64,000 nucleotides of DNA, taken from contig NZ_JBANRM010000001.1 in NCBI RefSeq assembly GCF_037154085.1, positions 744,001-808,000 on the forward strand. Direction: 5' to 3'. The DNA comes from Andeanibacterium fulvum (GTDB taxonomy: Bacteria; Pseudomonadota; Alphaproteobacteria; Sphingomonadales; Sphingomonadaceae). Shown one piece after another: positions 25,163-34,234 of this stretch. Positions within the stretch are counted from its first letter, which is position 1. Each line of letters begins with the position of its first letter. The translations under genes and the position numbers were made by a program. The notes under the pieces were generated by a model, which searched no databases, was not told the DNA's origin, and saw only the letters and a list, made by a program, of their open reading frames with translations.

Positions 25163-26122
25163 TCAGTTCTTCTTGCCGACCACCGTCCCGCTGGCATTGA
25201 AGCCTGCATTCTCCACGTAGAACGAATAGCCCATCTCCACCCCTTTCGGCCCGAAAAAGGCACCCGAGAAAAGACCATTCGCAGAGCCGCCGAGAGTACC
25301 CGCAAAACCTGGCCCGCCGGAGGCGATCGTTCCAGCCCCGGTCATAGTACCCAAATCCTGCGTGATAGCATCTTTCACGCCGATCAGATGGAGCGATGTA
25401 GACACCGTCCCCGCACGGAAATCAGCGGAAAAGCTTGCCGTGGAATCCAGCGAGTAATTCAGGTCAACCCCACCGTCATACCTCAGCGCGCCGCCGGCAA
25501 CGAGCTTCGCCGAATATGAAGCAGAGCCGGAAGTCGGCAGATCGCCATCCTGTGTCGCAACACCGAACACGCCGCTGTAGCCAGCAAAGCCTGTAGGAGT
25601 CATGGAAGTGTCGTTCTCATATGTCGTCCAGTCGATCGTGGCGAGACGCAGATAGGACATGGGAACTCCGTTGAATTCCGGGTCCAGCACGCTGAGCGAA
25701 TAGGTCCAGCGCCCGAGGCCGTCCTGCAACTGATAGAGCTGCCACTGCCCCGGAATGGGCGTGACCATCTCGCTTTCCGGAGGGAACACCACCTTCTGTC
25801 CACCGGGAAGAGTCGCCTCCACACTGCCTTCAGCGAAGTCGACCTCCATGGCTACGCCGCTTGCATAGGGAAGCGATGTGGCGACCGGCGGTGTCGTGGC
25901 CAGAAGATCACTCTGTACGGCTTTTATCCCGCTCAATTTGAACGTCTTGGCCCCAGTCTGGGAAGAGTAGACCTCATACACGGGCGCAGGCGTCGGCGCA
26001 GGCGTCGGAGGAGGACTCGGCGACGGCGTAGGCGTGGAATTCACGCCACCCCCTCCGCAGGCCGCCAGAGTCAGGCCGAGCGCGACCAGCGAAACACCTG
26101 TTGCCAGGCGCAATATCCCCAT
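25163..26122 (-). CDS. TbpB-like surface lipoprotein
   Basis: 319 residues from the ATG at 26122, which follows GGAGGGGGAAAC. Lipobox TLAAC followed by GGGGVNSTPTPSPSPPPTP, then a barrel domain with SGSASYSAKLVAGG, AGTVSTSLHLIGV and the signature GAFFGPKGVEMGYSF. Its N-terminal 30 residues are nearly the same as in the three paralogues, so signal, lipobox and linker are the most conserved parts while the barrels have diverged. It is the first gene behind the Slam-type translocator (about 126 bases gap), presumably in one operon. Ligand unknown. Confidence 0.82.
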   Translation of the reverse strand: MGILRLATGVSLVALGLTLAACGGGGVNSTPTPSPSPPPTPAPTPAPVYEVYSSQTGAKTFKLSGIKAVQSDLLATTPPVATSLPYASGVAMEVDFAEGSVEATLPGGQKVVFPPESEMVTPIPGQWQLYQLQDGLGRWTYSLSVLDPEFNGVPMSYLRLATIDWTTYENDTSMTPTGFAGYSGVFGVATQDGDLPTSGSASYSAKLVAGGALRYDGGVDLNYSLDSTASFSADFRAGTVSTSLHLIGVKDAITQDLGTMTGAGTIASGGPGFAGTLGGSANGLFSGAFFGPKGVEMGYSFYVENAGFNASGTVVGKKN

Positions 26123-26248
26123 GTTTCCCCCTCCGCACGCAGATACGGGCACCGGCCTGAGCACGCACGCTATTGGACGGACATATCGTCCTGCAGCCCA
26201 ATAGAAAGCGAAGGCACCTCCATTTCGGAGAGATCGCCCGCAGTCCCG

Positions 26249-27637
26249 TCAAAACGCCGCAACCAACCCCACTTCCGCCGAAATCCGGTCAAAATCATAG
26301 ATCTCCACAGTCGACCAGTTGCGCTGATAGGCGACCCGCACCAGCGGCGCGAAGGTGCCGAAGGTCAGGCCGCGAAACGTGCCCGAAAGGCTGGCGGAGA
26401 AATTGTCGTCCTTGCGGCGCTGGGGATAGAGGAACAGGCGCTTGTCCGCTTCCAGGCGGCGGTAACCCAGATTGAGCACTGCCGTGGTCCGCCCCATCTC
26501 GCGATAGAGATAGGTGTTGATGCCCCCGCTGGCCGTGGAATAGCCGGGATCGGACGCTGCATCGCGTGATCCGTTCAGCTGGAACCCGCCGCCGAAACGG
26601 GCGGAAAAGGCGCGGTCCAACCCAATGGCCAAAGTGTAGCGTTCCCCGTCTTCCAGATTGTTGCGGTGATTGTCTTCCAGCAGCACGGTGCCATCCATCC
26701 GCAGCTGAGTGCGCTTGCCCAATGGGTGCTGCCAGTTGCCGGTTACACCGTAGGAGGTGCTGTAGGGGTCCATCCCGTACCAGCGCCAGCTGGCCGCCCC
26801 GGCGAGCGAGAAACGGTCCGAGCCCCAGCGCCATTGCGGGCCCGCCTGGAGCGAGGCGGAGAAATCGTCGAACCGGCTCTTGCGGTAGATATCCGCCGAG
26901 CCCGAGGCGCGCAGCAGGATGTCCGTCTTCGTGCTGAGCGGAATGCGGTGATAGAGCTGGCCGCGCACCGAAAGGCCGATGCCGGACTGCGCCTTGGCAT
27001 CCTCGTCCAGCGTGAAATCGCCGATGATCGTGCCGAGCGTATCGGAATGGGTGGCGTTGTTGATATTGGTGCTGGGCGCGGCGGCCACTTCGAACCCGCC
27101 GCCGGTACGCTTCAACGCGGACAGGGCATTGGCAAAGAAGCGCACCTGCTGTTCCACCTGCGGCGGCAGGCCGGTGGCTTCGGCCGCGCGCAATTCGCGC
27201 CGTGCCTCGCTCATATTGCCCATCTGCGCCTGCAAACGCGCCAGTTGGAGGCGCACGGCGGCGGCATCGGGCTTGTCGTCCAGAATGCGCCGCAGCAGCA
27301 CGGCCGCCTCGCGCGGCTTGCCCATCTGGTCAGCCAGCATCAGGGCAAGGCGAAAGCGCGCTTCGGTCCGCAATTCCAGATCGGGATCTTCCATCAGCGC
27401 GCGATAGGCGGCTTCCGCCGTTTCGAAATCCGCGCGATCGCGCGCGGCATCTGCATATTGGAACAATTGCGCCGCGGTCATTTCCACACCGCTGTCCTGT
27501 CCGCCCCCTGCCTCAGGAGCGCCTGCCGCAGGAACAGCACCGTCCGCCGCACCGGTTTGCTGAGCAAGCGCGGGCGCGGACGTGATGCCGAACGCCAGCA
27601 ATGCCAGCGGAGCCGCGCCAATAGCCGGTAATTTCAC
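26249..27637 (-). CDS. Slam-type surface lipoprotein assembly protein (TPR plus beta-barrel)
   Basis: 462 residues from a GTG start at 27637 that follows AGGGG and yields a signal peptide cut at PALAQQ; the open frame continues 39 codons upstream without signal-peptide character. Residues about 50-150 are TPR-like helices (FQYADAARDRADFETAEAAY, then EAAVLLRRILDDKPDAAAVR). From about 165 to the end the sequence alternates as in a 14-strand outer-membrane barrel (DUF560) and ends in Phe. Slam proteins of Neisseria move TbpB, HpuA and fHbp-type lipoproteins to the cell surface. The three lipoprotein genes that follow make that role very likely here. Confidence 0.85.
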   Translation of the reverse strand: MKLPAIGAAPLALLAFGITSAPALAQQTGAADGAVPAAGAPEAGGGQDSGVEMTAAQLFQYADAARDRADFETAEAAYRALMEDPDLELRTEARFRLALMLADQMGKPREAAVLLRRILDDKPDAAAVRLQLARLQAQMGNMSEARRELRAAEATGLPPQVEQQVRFFANALSALKRTGGGFEVAAAPSTNINNATHSDTLGTIIGDFTLDEDAKAQSGIGLSVRGQLYHRIPLSTKTDILLRASGSADIYRKSRFDDFSASLQAGPQWRWGSDRFSLAGAASWRWYGMDPYSTSYGVTGNWQHPLGKRTQLRMDGTVLLEDNHRNNLEDGERYTLAIGLDRAFSARFGGGFQLNGSRDAASDPGYSTASGGINTYLYREMGRTTAVLNLGYRRLEADKRLFLYPQRRKDDNFSASLSGTFRGLTFGTFAPLVRVAYQRNWSTVEIYDFDRISAEVGLVAAF

Positions 27638-27894
27638 CTTACATCCCCTAATCACGTGTTCGCGGCACCGACCACACCGCGCTTGCAGATGGCGCGGACA
27701 TAGCTTCCGCCGCGCTGACGGTCGAGAGGGGCATTCGGGAACCACTTCGGGCATGGAGCAATTTCAGGTTAAGGAGTTGCAGGCAGATAGCTTGCCGGAA
27801 TCGCTCGCTACACGGCGCCTTAGGGTGCCATTGAGCCCTTGCCATCCGGGCCTGCGCTCCGCATTGTCCGAGCGAAGAAGAAGGAGAGTCCGAC

Positions 27895-28338
27895 ATGGAA
27901 CGCCCTGCAACCCTTTGCCGTCGCCTTGCCCTGCCTGCCGCCCTGCCCGCCGCCTTGGCCATGGGCACCCTGCTGGCCATATCCGCGCCCGCTCTTGCCC
28001 AGCAGACGGATGCTTCCGCCCTGCCCGAAGGCAATTCGCCCGAGGAAGTCGCCCAGCGCAAGATTGCGAACGAACAACAGGCCGAATTCGCTGCCGGCCA
28101 GCTGCAGAACAACGCCAATTCCCAGGCCGAATACGATCGCGGACTGAGGGAAGTGGAAGAGGCGAAGGTGAAGATCGCCGCCGATCAGGCTGCCGCGCAG
28201 GCCGCCTATGAGGCCGAAAAGGCCAAGCGCGAACAGGATTACCAGGCCGCCATGGCCAAGTGGCGTGACGATGTGGAAGCCTGCAAGGCAGGCGAGATCG
28301 CGCGTTGCGGCCAGACTGCCGCCGCCGCCAAGCCGTGA
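27895..28338 (+). CDS. Secreted coiled-coil protein of unknown function
   Basis: 147 residues. A signal peptide ends at PALAQQ. The mature part is helical, charged and rich in Ala, Glu, Lys and Gln (EEAKVKIAADQAAAQAAYEA), a probable coiled coil, with two cysteines near the end (EACKAGEIARCG). AAGGAGAG before the ATG is a good ribosome-binding site. The stop overlaps the GTG start of the next gene, so the two exported proteins are made together. I recognise no family. Confidence 0.7.
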   Translation: MERPATLCRRLALPAALPAALAMGTLLAISAPALAQQTDASALPEGNSPEEVAQRKIANEQQAEFAAGQLQNNANSQAEYDRGLREVEEAKVKIAADQAAAQAAYEAEKAKREQDYQAAMAKWRDDVEACKAGEIARCGQTAAAAKP

Positions 28339-28847
28339 GGCTGCGCCGCGCCGGAGCGCTGGCGGCAATGCTCGCAGCGGGGTTTACCGCCCCGCTGCTG
28401 GCAGTGGAGCCGCCCCCTGCCGAAGCCTTCCCTATGGAACCGGCCGACGATGCGGCTGCCTTTGCCGCGGCCGGTTTCAAGCTGCAGAATGGCGATTGGC
28501 ACGCCTGCGACGATCCCGGCTCGGCAGCTTACGTGCCCGGCCAGATCGAACAGGTGGCGGACCTCAATGGCGACGGCCAGCCGGAGGCGGTCATCACCGA
28601 GAGCAGCAGCTTCTGCTATGGCTTCACCGGGCAAGGCTATTATCTGGTCAGCCGCGATGCCTCCGGTCAGTGGAAACTGATGGATCAGGGCATCGGCATA
28701 TTGCGGGCGCTCGAAACGCGCGGCTCTGCCAACTGGCCCGATCTGGAAGTGGGCGGCCCCGGTTTCTGCTTCCCCGTGCTGCGGTGGAACGGTTCGACCT
28801 ACGAGCCGCATCGCAATGAATATGAAGGCAAGCCCTGCACGCCCTGA
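28335..28847 (+). CDS. Exported protein with a DxNGDGxxE (FG-GAP-like) motif
   Basis: 170 residues from a GTG at 28335 that overlaps the previous stop as GTGA; a TTG ten codons earlier is less likely. A signal peptide is followed by VADLNGDGQPEAVITE, the calcium-loop motif of FG-GAP/VCBS-type repeats, but only one copy is present. WHACDDPG, SSFCYGF, GFCFPV and EGKPCTP place four cysteines that may form disulfides in the periplasm. Paired with the coiled-coil protein before it. Function unknown. Confidence 0.7.
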   Translation: MRLRRAGALAAMLAAGFTAPLLAVEPPPAEAFPMEPADDAAAFAAAGFKLQNGDWHACDDPGSAAYVPGQIEQVADLNGDGQPEAVITESSSFCYGFTGQGYYLVSRDASGQWKLMDQGIGILRALETRGSANWPDLEVGGPGFCFPVLRWNGSTYEPHRNEYEGKPCTP

Positions 28848-28959
28848 GCCGTCCCGCTTCGGTTTCGGTCACCCCTTGTTCAGTCGACGATTTGCAGGCA
28901 TGCCCGAGGCTTTGATTTCGGGCGCAACCATTTCGCGCCCGCAACAGGAGATGAGCCCG

Positions 28960-31137
28960 ATGAAGACCCGCCTGCTTGCCGCCACTGCCCCGATCGTTCT
29001 TGGAGCCGTGGCACTTGCCGGATGCGCTGGAACGGGCAATGCCGAAACCGTGAACAGCACCACCAGGACTCCGCCGGCCACGATCCCGCAGGCCACCGGC
29101 TATTTCGCGCAGGAATCCACCCTGCCCTTCCATGCTCCGGATTTCACCAAGTTCAAGGACGAGGATTTCCGCAGCGCGCTGGAACAGGGCATTGCGATCC
29201 AGCTGGCCGAGATCGACGCGATTGCGAACAATCCCGATGCACCCACTTTCGACAACACGCTGGTGGCGATGCAGCGTTCGGGCCAGATGTTCCTGCGCGC
29301 CTATTATCCCTTCGGGCAGCTGACCGCCGCCAATACCAACGACACGCTCGATGCGATCGACAAGGACATCTCGCCCAAGCTGGCGGCGATGCAGGATGCG
29401 ATCTACCTCAACGACAAGCTCTTCCAGCGCGTGAAGGCGGTTTACGACAATCGCGCCGCGATGAGCATGACGGGCGAGGATGCGATGCTGCTGGAAACGG
29501 CCTATGCCGATTTCGTCCATGCCGGCGCGCTGCTCGACGCGAAGCAGAAGGAAGAGCTGAAGGCAATCAACGGTCGGCTTGCCGGGCTGGAGACCGAATT
29601 CTCCCAGAAGCTGACCGAGGCGACTGCCGCCAAGGCCCCGATCTTCGACCAGGCATCCGACCTTGCCGGCCTCTCCCAGGCGGAAATCGACGCTGCGGCC
29701 AAGCTCGCCACCGAAATGGGCCACCCGGGCAAATATGCCCTCGCCCTGATCAACACCACGCAGCAGCCGCAACTCACCAGCCTGACCAACCGCGCCAGCC
29801 GTGAGAAGCTGTTCAAGGCCAGCATCGACCGTACCTCCGGCGGCGACCAGTACGATCTGACCGCCACGATCGAGGAAATCGCGCAGCTTCGCGCCACCAA
29901 GGCCGCGCTGCTGGGCCAGCCGAACTACGCCGCCTTCGCGCTGTACGATCGCATGGTGAAAGACCCGGCCAAGGCGATTTCCTTCATGCAGGACTTCGTC
30001 CCCGCCGTTGCCGCCACGCAGCAGCGCGAGCGCACAATGCTGGAGGAAATGGCCGCCTCCGAAGGGCAGAACATCAAGCTGGAGCCGTGGGACTGGTCCT
30101 ATTACGCGGAGAAGGTCCGCAAGGCCCGCTACGATATCGACGATGCGACAGTGAAGCCCTATTTCGAAGTGTGGAAGACGCTGGAAGACGGCGTGTTCTT
30201 CGCCGCCAACAAATTCTACGGCATCAGCTTCAAGCGCCGGACCGACCTGCCCACCTACCACCCCGACATGCGCGTCTACACTGTCTACGACAAGGACGGC
30301 AGCGAGATGGCGGTATTCTATTTCGATCCCTTCGCCCGCCCGAACAAGCAGGGCGGTGCATGGATGGGCAATTTCGTCGAGCAATCATACCTGCTGGGCG
30401 ACAAGCCGGTGATCTACAACACGCAGAACATCACCCCGCCCGCCCCTGGCGAGCCGGCGCTCGCCACGGCGGACGACGTGAACACCATGTTCCACGAATT
30501 CGGCCACGCGCTGCACGGCATCTTCGCCAGCCAGCAATATCCCAGCCTTTCCGGCACGAATACCGCGCGCGACTTCGTGGAATTTCCCAGCCAGTTCAAT
30601 GAGAACTTCGCCTTTTTTCCGGAAGTTCTGAACAATTACGCCAAGCACTATCAGACCGGCGAAACCATCCCGGCCGAGCTGGTGCAGAAGATCGAGGCGG
30701 CGAACAAGTTCAACCAGAGCCTGTCCTTCGGCGAGTTGCTGGCCTCTGCCCTGCTTGACATGAAATGGCACGATCTCACCCCGGCCAATGCGAAGGTGGA
30801 CGCCGCCGCATTCGAGAAGGCGGAACTGGCGGAAATGGCGCCCTTGGACGCGACCCTGATCCCGCCGCGTTATCGCTCGCCCTATTTCCGGCATATCTGG
30901 TCCAACGGCTATGGCGCCGGATATTATTCCTACATCTGGACCGAGATGCTGGCCCACGATGCGTGGGACTGGGTCGTGAAGAATGGCGGCCCGACCCGCG
31001 CCAATGGCGATCACGTGCGCGCCACTTTCCTCGGCCAGGGCCACACGAAGGATTATGCGGACATGTATCGCGATTATTCGGGCCACGATCCGCAGATCGC
31101 CCCGATGCTGGAAGCACGCGGCCTCAGCGGGCAGTAA
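28960..31137 (+). CDS. dcp: M3-family metallopeptidase, Dcp-like lipoprotein
   Basis: 725 residues from the ATG at 28960, with AGGAG nine bases before it; another ATG at 28951 sits directly on that site and is unlikely. A lipobox (ALAGC) near residue 20 indicates a lipid-anchored form, unlike the soluble E. coli Dcp. The catalytic zinc motif is MFHEFGHALHGIF, with the third ligand expected in the EFPSQFNENF stretch. M3 enzymes such as peptidyl-dipeptidase Dcp and oligopeptidase A degrade short peptides. The 3' end overlaps that of the convergent btuD by 14 bases. Confidence 0.9.
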   Translation: MKTRLLAATAPIVLGAVALAGCAGTGNAETVNSTTRTPPATIPQATGYFAQESTLPFHAPDFTKFKDEDFRSALEQGIAIQLAEIDAIANNPDAPTFDNTLVAMQRSGQMFLRAYYPFGQLTAANTNDTLDAIDKDISPKLAAMQDAIYLNDKLFQRVKAVYDNRAAMSMTGEDAMLLETAYADFVHAGALLDAKQKEELKAINGRLAGLETEFSQKLTEATAAKAPIFDQASDLAGLSQAEIDAAAKLATEMGHPGKYALALINTTQQPQLTSLTNRASREKLFKASIDRTSGGDQYDLTATIEEIAQLRATKAALLGQPNYAAFALYDRMVKDPAKAISFMQDFVPAVAATQQRERTMLEEMAASEGQNIKLEPWDWSYYAEKVRKARYDIDDATVKPYFEVWKTLEDGVFFAANKFYGISFKRRTDLPTYHPDMRVYTVYDKDGSEMAVFYFDPFARPNKQGGAWMGNFVEQSYLLGDKPVIYNTQNITPPAPGEPALATADDVNTMFHEFGHALHGIFASQQYPSLSGTNTARDFVEFPSQFNENFAFFPEVLNNYAKHYQTGETIPAELVQKIEAANKFNQSLSFGELLASALLDMKWHDLTPANAKVDAAAFEKAELAEMAPLDATLIPPRYRSPYFRHIWSNGYGAGYYSYIWTEMLAHDAWDWVVKNGGPTRANGDHVRATFLGQGHTKDYADMYRDYSGHDPQIAPMLEARGLSGQ

Positions 31138-31879
31138 GCCCTTCTGCGACAAGCGCCCGCGCGCCTGGCTGACCCAGCCAGCGCGCGGTCATGCCCCAGA
31201 CGCGGGCGATGCTGACATCGCTCAGCGCATCCTCCGGCAGCGCATCGGCCACAAGCTCACCCTTGTCGAGCAGCAGCACCCGGTCGGCATGGTTCATCGC
31301 CAGCGCCAGATCGTGCAGCACCAGCACTACCCCGGCCCCGGCATCGGCCGCCTGCCGAAGCGTAGCCAGCAGACCGAGCTGATGCGCCAGATCAAGCGCG
31401 GCAAGCGGCTCGTCCGCCAATATCCAGCGCGGCTGCCCCGCCAGAACGCGCGCCAGCAGAGCCCGCGCCTTCTCCCCGCCTGAAAGGGTGGAAACCGGGC
31501 GCGTGGCCAGCCCCTCCAGATCGCAGGCCACAAGCGCCGCCTCGATAGCCTCTTGCCCCTCATCGCCATGCGGCAGGCGGCCTAGCGCGACGAGATTGCG
31601 CACGGACAGATCCCACGCCACCTCACCCGCCTGCGGCAGATAGCCGATAGCCCGCGCCCGTTCACGCAATTGGAGAGCGGGGAACGGCGCATTGTCCAGC
31701 AACACTTCGCCTGAGGAAGGCATCGCCAACCCGGCCAAAGCCGCCAGCAGCGTGGACTTGCCCGCTCCGTTCGGCCCGCAGATCGCCGTGACCGTTCCCG
31801 GAAGCAGGCTGGCGGAGATGCCGCACAGGATCTCGGCTTCGCCCAGCCGAACCTCCAGCTTTTGCGCCGCAAGCGTCAT
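31124..31879 (-). CDS. btuD: ABC transporter ATPase, vitamin B12 import
   Basis: 251 residues from the ATG at 31879, which overlaps the permease stop as ATGA. Walker A is GPNGAGKSTLLAAL, the signature is LSGGEKARALLARVL and Walker B is WILADEPLAALD. HDLALAMNHADRVLLL holds the switch histidine. The FecCD-type importer ATPases include BtuD, FhuC and HmuV. The cobalamin riboswitch at the head of this operon points to vitamin B12 or a corrinoid rather than iron complexes. Confidence 0.88.
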   Translation of the reverse strand: MTLAAQKLEVRLGEAEILCGISASLLPGTVTAICGPNGAGKSTLLAALAGLAMPSSGEVLLDNAPFPALQLRERARAIGYLPQAGEVAWDLSVRNLVALGRLPHGDEGQEAIEAALVACDLEGLATRPVSTLSGGEKARALLARVLAGQPRWILADEPLAALDLAHQLGLLATLRQAADAGAGVVLVLHDLALAMNHADRVLLLDKGELVADALPEDALSDVSIARVWGMTARWLGQPGARALVAEGLTAR

Positions 31880-32829
31880 GCCAGCCCCCTTCTCATCTTC
31901 AGCAGCAGGCCAAGGAAGAACGGCGCACCGATCAGGCTCAACGCGATACCCAGCCGCAATTCGGTGACCAGCGGCAGGATGCGGCACAGGCAGTCGGCCA
32001 CCAGCACCAGCAAGGCCCCCGCCAGCGCACTGGGAAGGATCAGCGAACTGGGCCGCCGGTCAGTCAGGGGGCGGACCAGATGCGGCACGATCAGCCCGAC
32101 GAAGCCGACAATCCCGGCCACGGCCACACCCGAGCCAACCGTCAGGCCCACGCCCAGCACCAGCAATATTTGCAACCGCGCGGGGTTCACGCCCAGCGAT
32201 CGCGCCGCCGCCTCGCCCAGCGTCAGCGCGTCGAGCGAGGGCCCCGCCAGCCGCAGCAACACGATCCCCGCAAAGGTAAGCGGCGCGGCGATCCATACAT
32301 CCGCCCAGCTTCGGTCCGTCAGTGCGCCCATCAGCCAGGTGACGATCTCGCTCATGGCGAAGGCATTGGGCGCAAGGCTGATGATGAGCGAGGTGAGCGC
32401 GCCCGCAAGGCTGGCGATCATCATCCCCGCCAGCGTGAATAGCCCGATCCCGCCGCTCCGCCCGGCGATCAGCGCCAGCAGCGCCATGGCCCCGGCCGCG
32501 CCCGCCAGAGCGAAGGCAGGCAGCAGCCAGACCCAAGCGGCATATCCGAACAGCAGGCTCGTCACCGCGCCCAAAGCCGCGCCGGGTGCGATGCCGAACA
32601 GCCCCGGATCGGCGAGCGGATTGCGCAGATAGCCCTGCATCGCGGCTCCGGCCGCACCCAACCCGCCGCCGATTGCCAACGCGAGCAGCGCGCGCGGCAA
32701 ACGCAGTTCCATCAGGATCAGCGCCGCATTGGGCGTTGTCGCCGGATCGATCCACACGCGGCCCGCGAGCAGCGAGAGCGGCATGGCAAGGGCCAGCGCG
32801 AGGAGGAAGAGGGGAACGGGGCGGGTCAT
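31876..32829 (-). CDS. btuC: FecCD-type permease, vitamin B12 import
   Basis: 317 residues from the ATG at 32829. About ten hydrophobic spans; ELRLPRALLALAIGGGLGAA and GAAMQGYLRNPLADPGLFGI are the classic opening of BtuC/FecD permeases, and GFVGLIVPHLVRPLTD is the cytoplasmic ATPase-contact loop. It overlaps btuF upstream and btuD downstream with ATGA junctions, so the three are translated as one unit. The open frame runs upstream into btuF in another frame; the chosen start is the one that begins the first membrane helix. Confidence 0.9.
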   Translation of the reverse strand: MTRPVPLFLLALALAMPLSLLAGRVWIDPATTPNAALILMELRLPRALLALAIGGGLGAAGAAMQGYLRNPLADPGLFGIAPGAALGAVTSLLFGYAAWVWLLPAFALAGAAGAMALLALIAGRSGGIGLFTLAGMMIASLAGALTSLIISLAPNAFAMSEIVTWLMGALTDRSWADVWIAAPLTFAGIVLLRLAGPSLDALTLGEAAARSLGVNPARLQILLVLGVGLTVGSGVAVAGIVGFVGLIVPHLVRPLTDRRPSSLILPSALAGALLVLVADCLCRILPLVTELRLGIALSLIGAPFFLGLLLKMRRGLA

Positions 32830-33752
32830 ATCTGCCACCGTTTCCGCGTGTCCTTCGACAAGCTCAGGATGAACGGGTCTTTTTCGGAGCGCCCTAACAC
32901 CGCTCGTGCTGAGCCTGTCGAAGCACGCATCCCGACGCTGGCCCTCACTTCGCTCAGCCGCTCCACCGCGCGTACGATGGTAGGCCCGCCACAATACAGC
33001 AGCGAGGGATCGAGCTGCTCGTACTGCGTGCCTTTCAACTGTTTGAGCGCCGGATGGCCCAGCGCACGCTCACCGCCAGCGGCCAGCACCAGATCAGGCG
33101 GATCGGCCAGCACTTGCTCGAGCGGCAGATAGGCGCCCTGCCCCAGCCCGCGCGCGGCGGCATGGCTGGCAAAGCCGGTGCGGTGGAGCAGATCGGCGAT
33201 CAGGCTGCCCGGCCCCGCGACGATCCCGCCCTGCTGCCACACCAGCGCCTCCACCGGCGCCGCACCCTGTGGTGGGCGGGCCTTGTCCAGCGCCACCTCG
33301 ATCCGGGCCACGAGTTCCTCGCCCTGCGCCGGGCGTCCGGCCAGCGCCGCCAGTTGGCGCACCTGCGCCTCGCTTTCGCCGACATCGTGGGCAACGTCGA
33401 GTGTTGCGACGCGAATGCCCTGCTGCTCGAAGGCTCGGCGGGTTGCTCCGGGGAGGAAACTGCCTGCCACCACCACATCCGGCTTCAGCGCGAACACTTC
33501 CTCCGCCGTGCCGCTGGTGGCGGCGAAGCGACGGGCCGTGGCAAGGTCCATCGAGGTGGCACGCGGATCGTGGCTGTAATGGGAAATGGCGAGTAACTGG
33601 CCGGGCCCGGTGACCTCGGCCAGGATCGCATCGCTGCAGGGATTGAGCGACACGATGGTCGGGCTGCTCGTTGATGATGTGCCCTTCCCCGCAGGCGTGC
33701 ACCCCACCAGTCCGGCCAGAACCATCATGGATATTAGATATTTACGCACCAT
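32826..33752 (-). CDS. btuF: Periplasmic corrinoid-binding lipoprotein of an ABC importer
   Basis: 308 residues from the ATG at 33752. GGGAGG lies only one base before that ATG, so the GTG in the second codon could be the true start. Lipobox AGLVGC. IVSLNPCSDAILAEVTGPGQ and FALKPDVVVAGSFLP are typical of the class III binding proteins (BtuF/FhuD fold). A conserved LLADRTGF-like segment is seen as LLHRTGFASHAAARG. The last 35 or so residues (from VGMRASTGSARAV on) are encoded by an inverted REP pair and look like an added tail. It heads the btuFCD operon behind a cobalamin riboswitch. Confidence 0.85.
   Translation of the reverse strand: MVRKYLISMMVLAGLVGCTPAGKGTSSTSSPTIVSLNPCSDAILAEVTGPGQLLAISHYSHDPRATSMDLATARRFAATSGTAEEVFALKPDVVVAGSFLPGATRRAFEQQGIRVATLDVAHDVGESEAQVRQLAALAGRPAQGEELVARIEVALDKARPPQGAAPVEALVWQQGGIVAGPGSLIADLLHRTGFASHAAARGLGQGAYLPLEQVLADPPDLVLAAGGERALGHPALKQLKGTQYEQLDPSLLYCGGPTIVRAVERLSEVRASVGMRASTGSARAVLGRSEKDPFILSLSKDTRKRWQI
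32848..32927. repeat. Inverted pair of REP-like palindromes inside the btuF 3' end
   Basis: Cores CCTTCGACAAGCTCAGG (within 32848-32876) and CCTGAGCCTGTCGAAG-type (within 32905-32927) face each other. They lie within the reading frame of btuF just before its stop. Confidence 0.8.
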
Positions 33753-33865
33753 ACCTCCCGCCACGACACAAGTGCCGTCCATGGCGAAAGGCGCGCGCGG
33801 ACATGCCCGCACAGGCCAGTGCGCTTGCCATCGGTACACCCCGCCCGAGGCCGAACGACGCGCTA

Positions 33866-34050
33866 TGGGCAGGTCTCCTGGCTCGCCGGATCTCAGCCAT
33901 CGCACCCGCCTTCCCGCTGCCTTCGCAAAGGCGGCAGTGGCTTGATGGGCGCGCGGCTCCCCGGTCACAGTTGCGGGGGCAGCGCAGGATTCGGGGCGTG
34001 CCCCTCACCTGCTTCCCTCTTCGGCCCGCTCTCGCGGGCAACCCATGACG
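33866..34050 (-). promoter_or_regulatory. Cobalamin riboswitch upstream of btuFCD
   Basis: On the minus strand, in order: GGGAAGCAGGTG with AATCCTGCGCTGCCCCCGC and AACTGTGACCGGGGAGC (the conserved CCCGCAACTGT core), then AAGCCACTGCCGCC, GGGAAGGCGGGTGCGAT, and finally AGCCAGGAGACCTGCCC, the B12 box, at about 33867-33884. These blocks in this order identify an adenosylcobalamin-type riboswitch. About 115 bases separate it from the btuF start, room for an expression platform that lowers expression when B12 is plentiful. Outer boundaries are approximate. Confidence 0.93.
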
Positions 34051-34234
34051 CGCGGCTAGCGATAGGACGCCCCGCCAAGCGCCGCAAGCACCGCGCTTAC
34101 CCGATATTCAGCAATTAACCTCTAGGGGTACGCTGTACCGCTTCGGCACGAACCGGAATTCGCAGCTGCGGAACGCCCGGTTTGGCGATACGCGCCGCGG
34201 CGCGTTCTTCACTGCTTGGCCCCGAAAGATTTTT

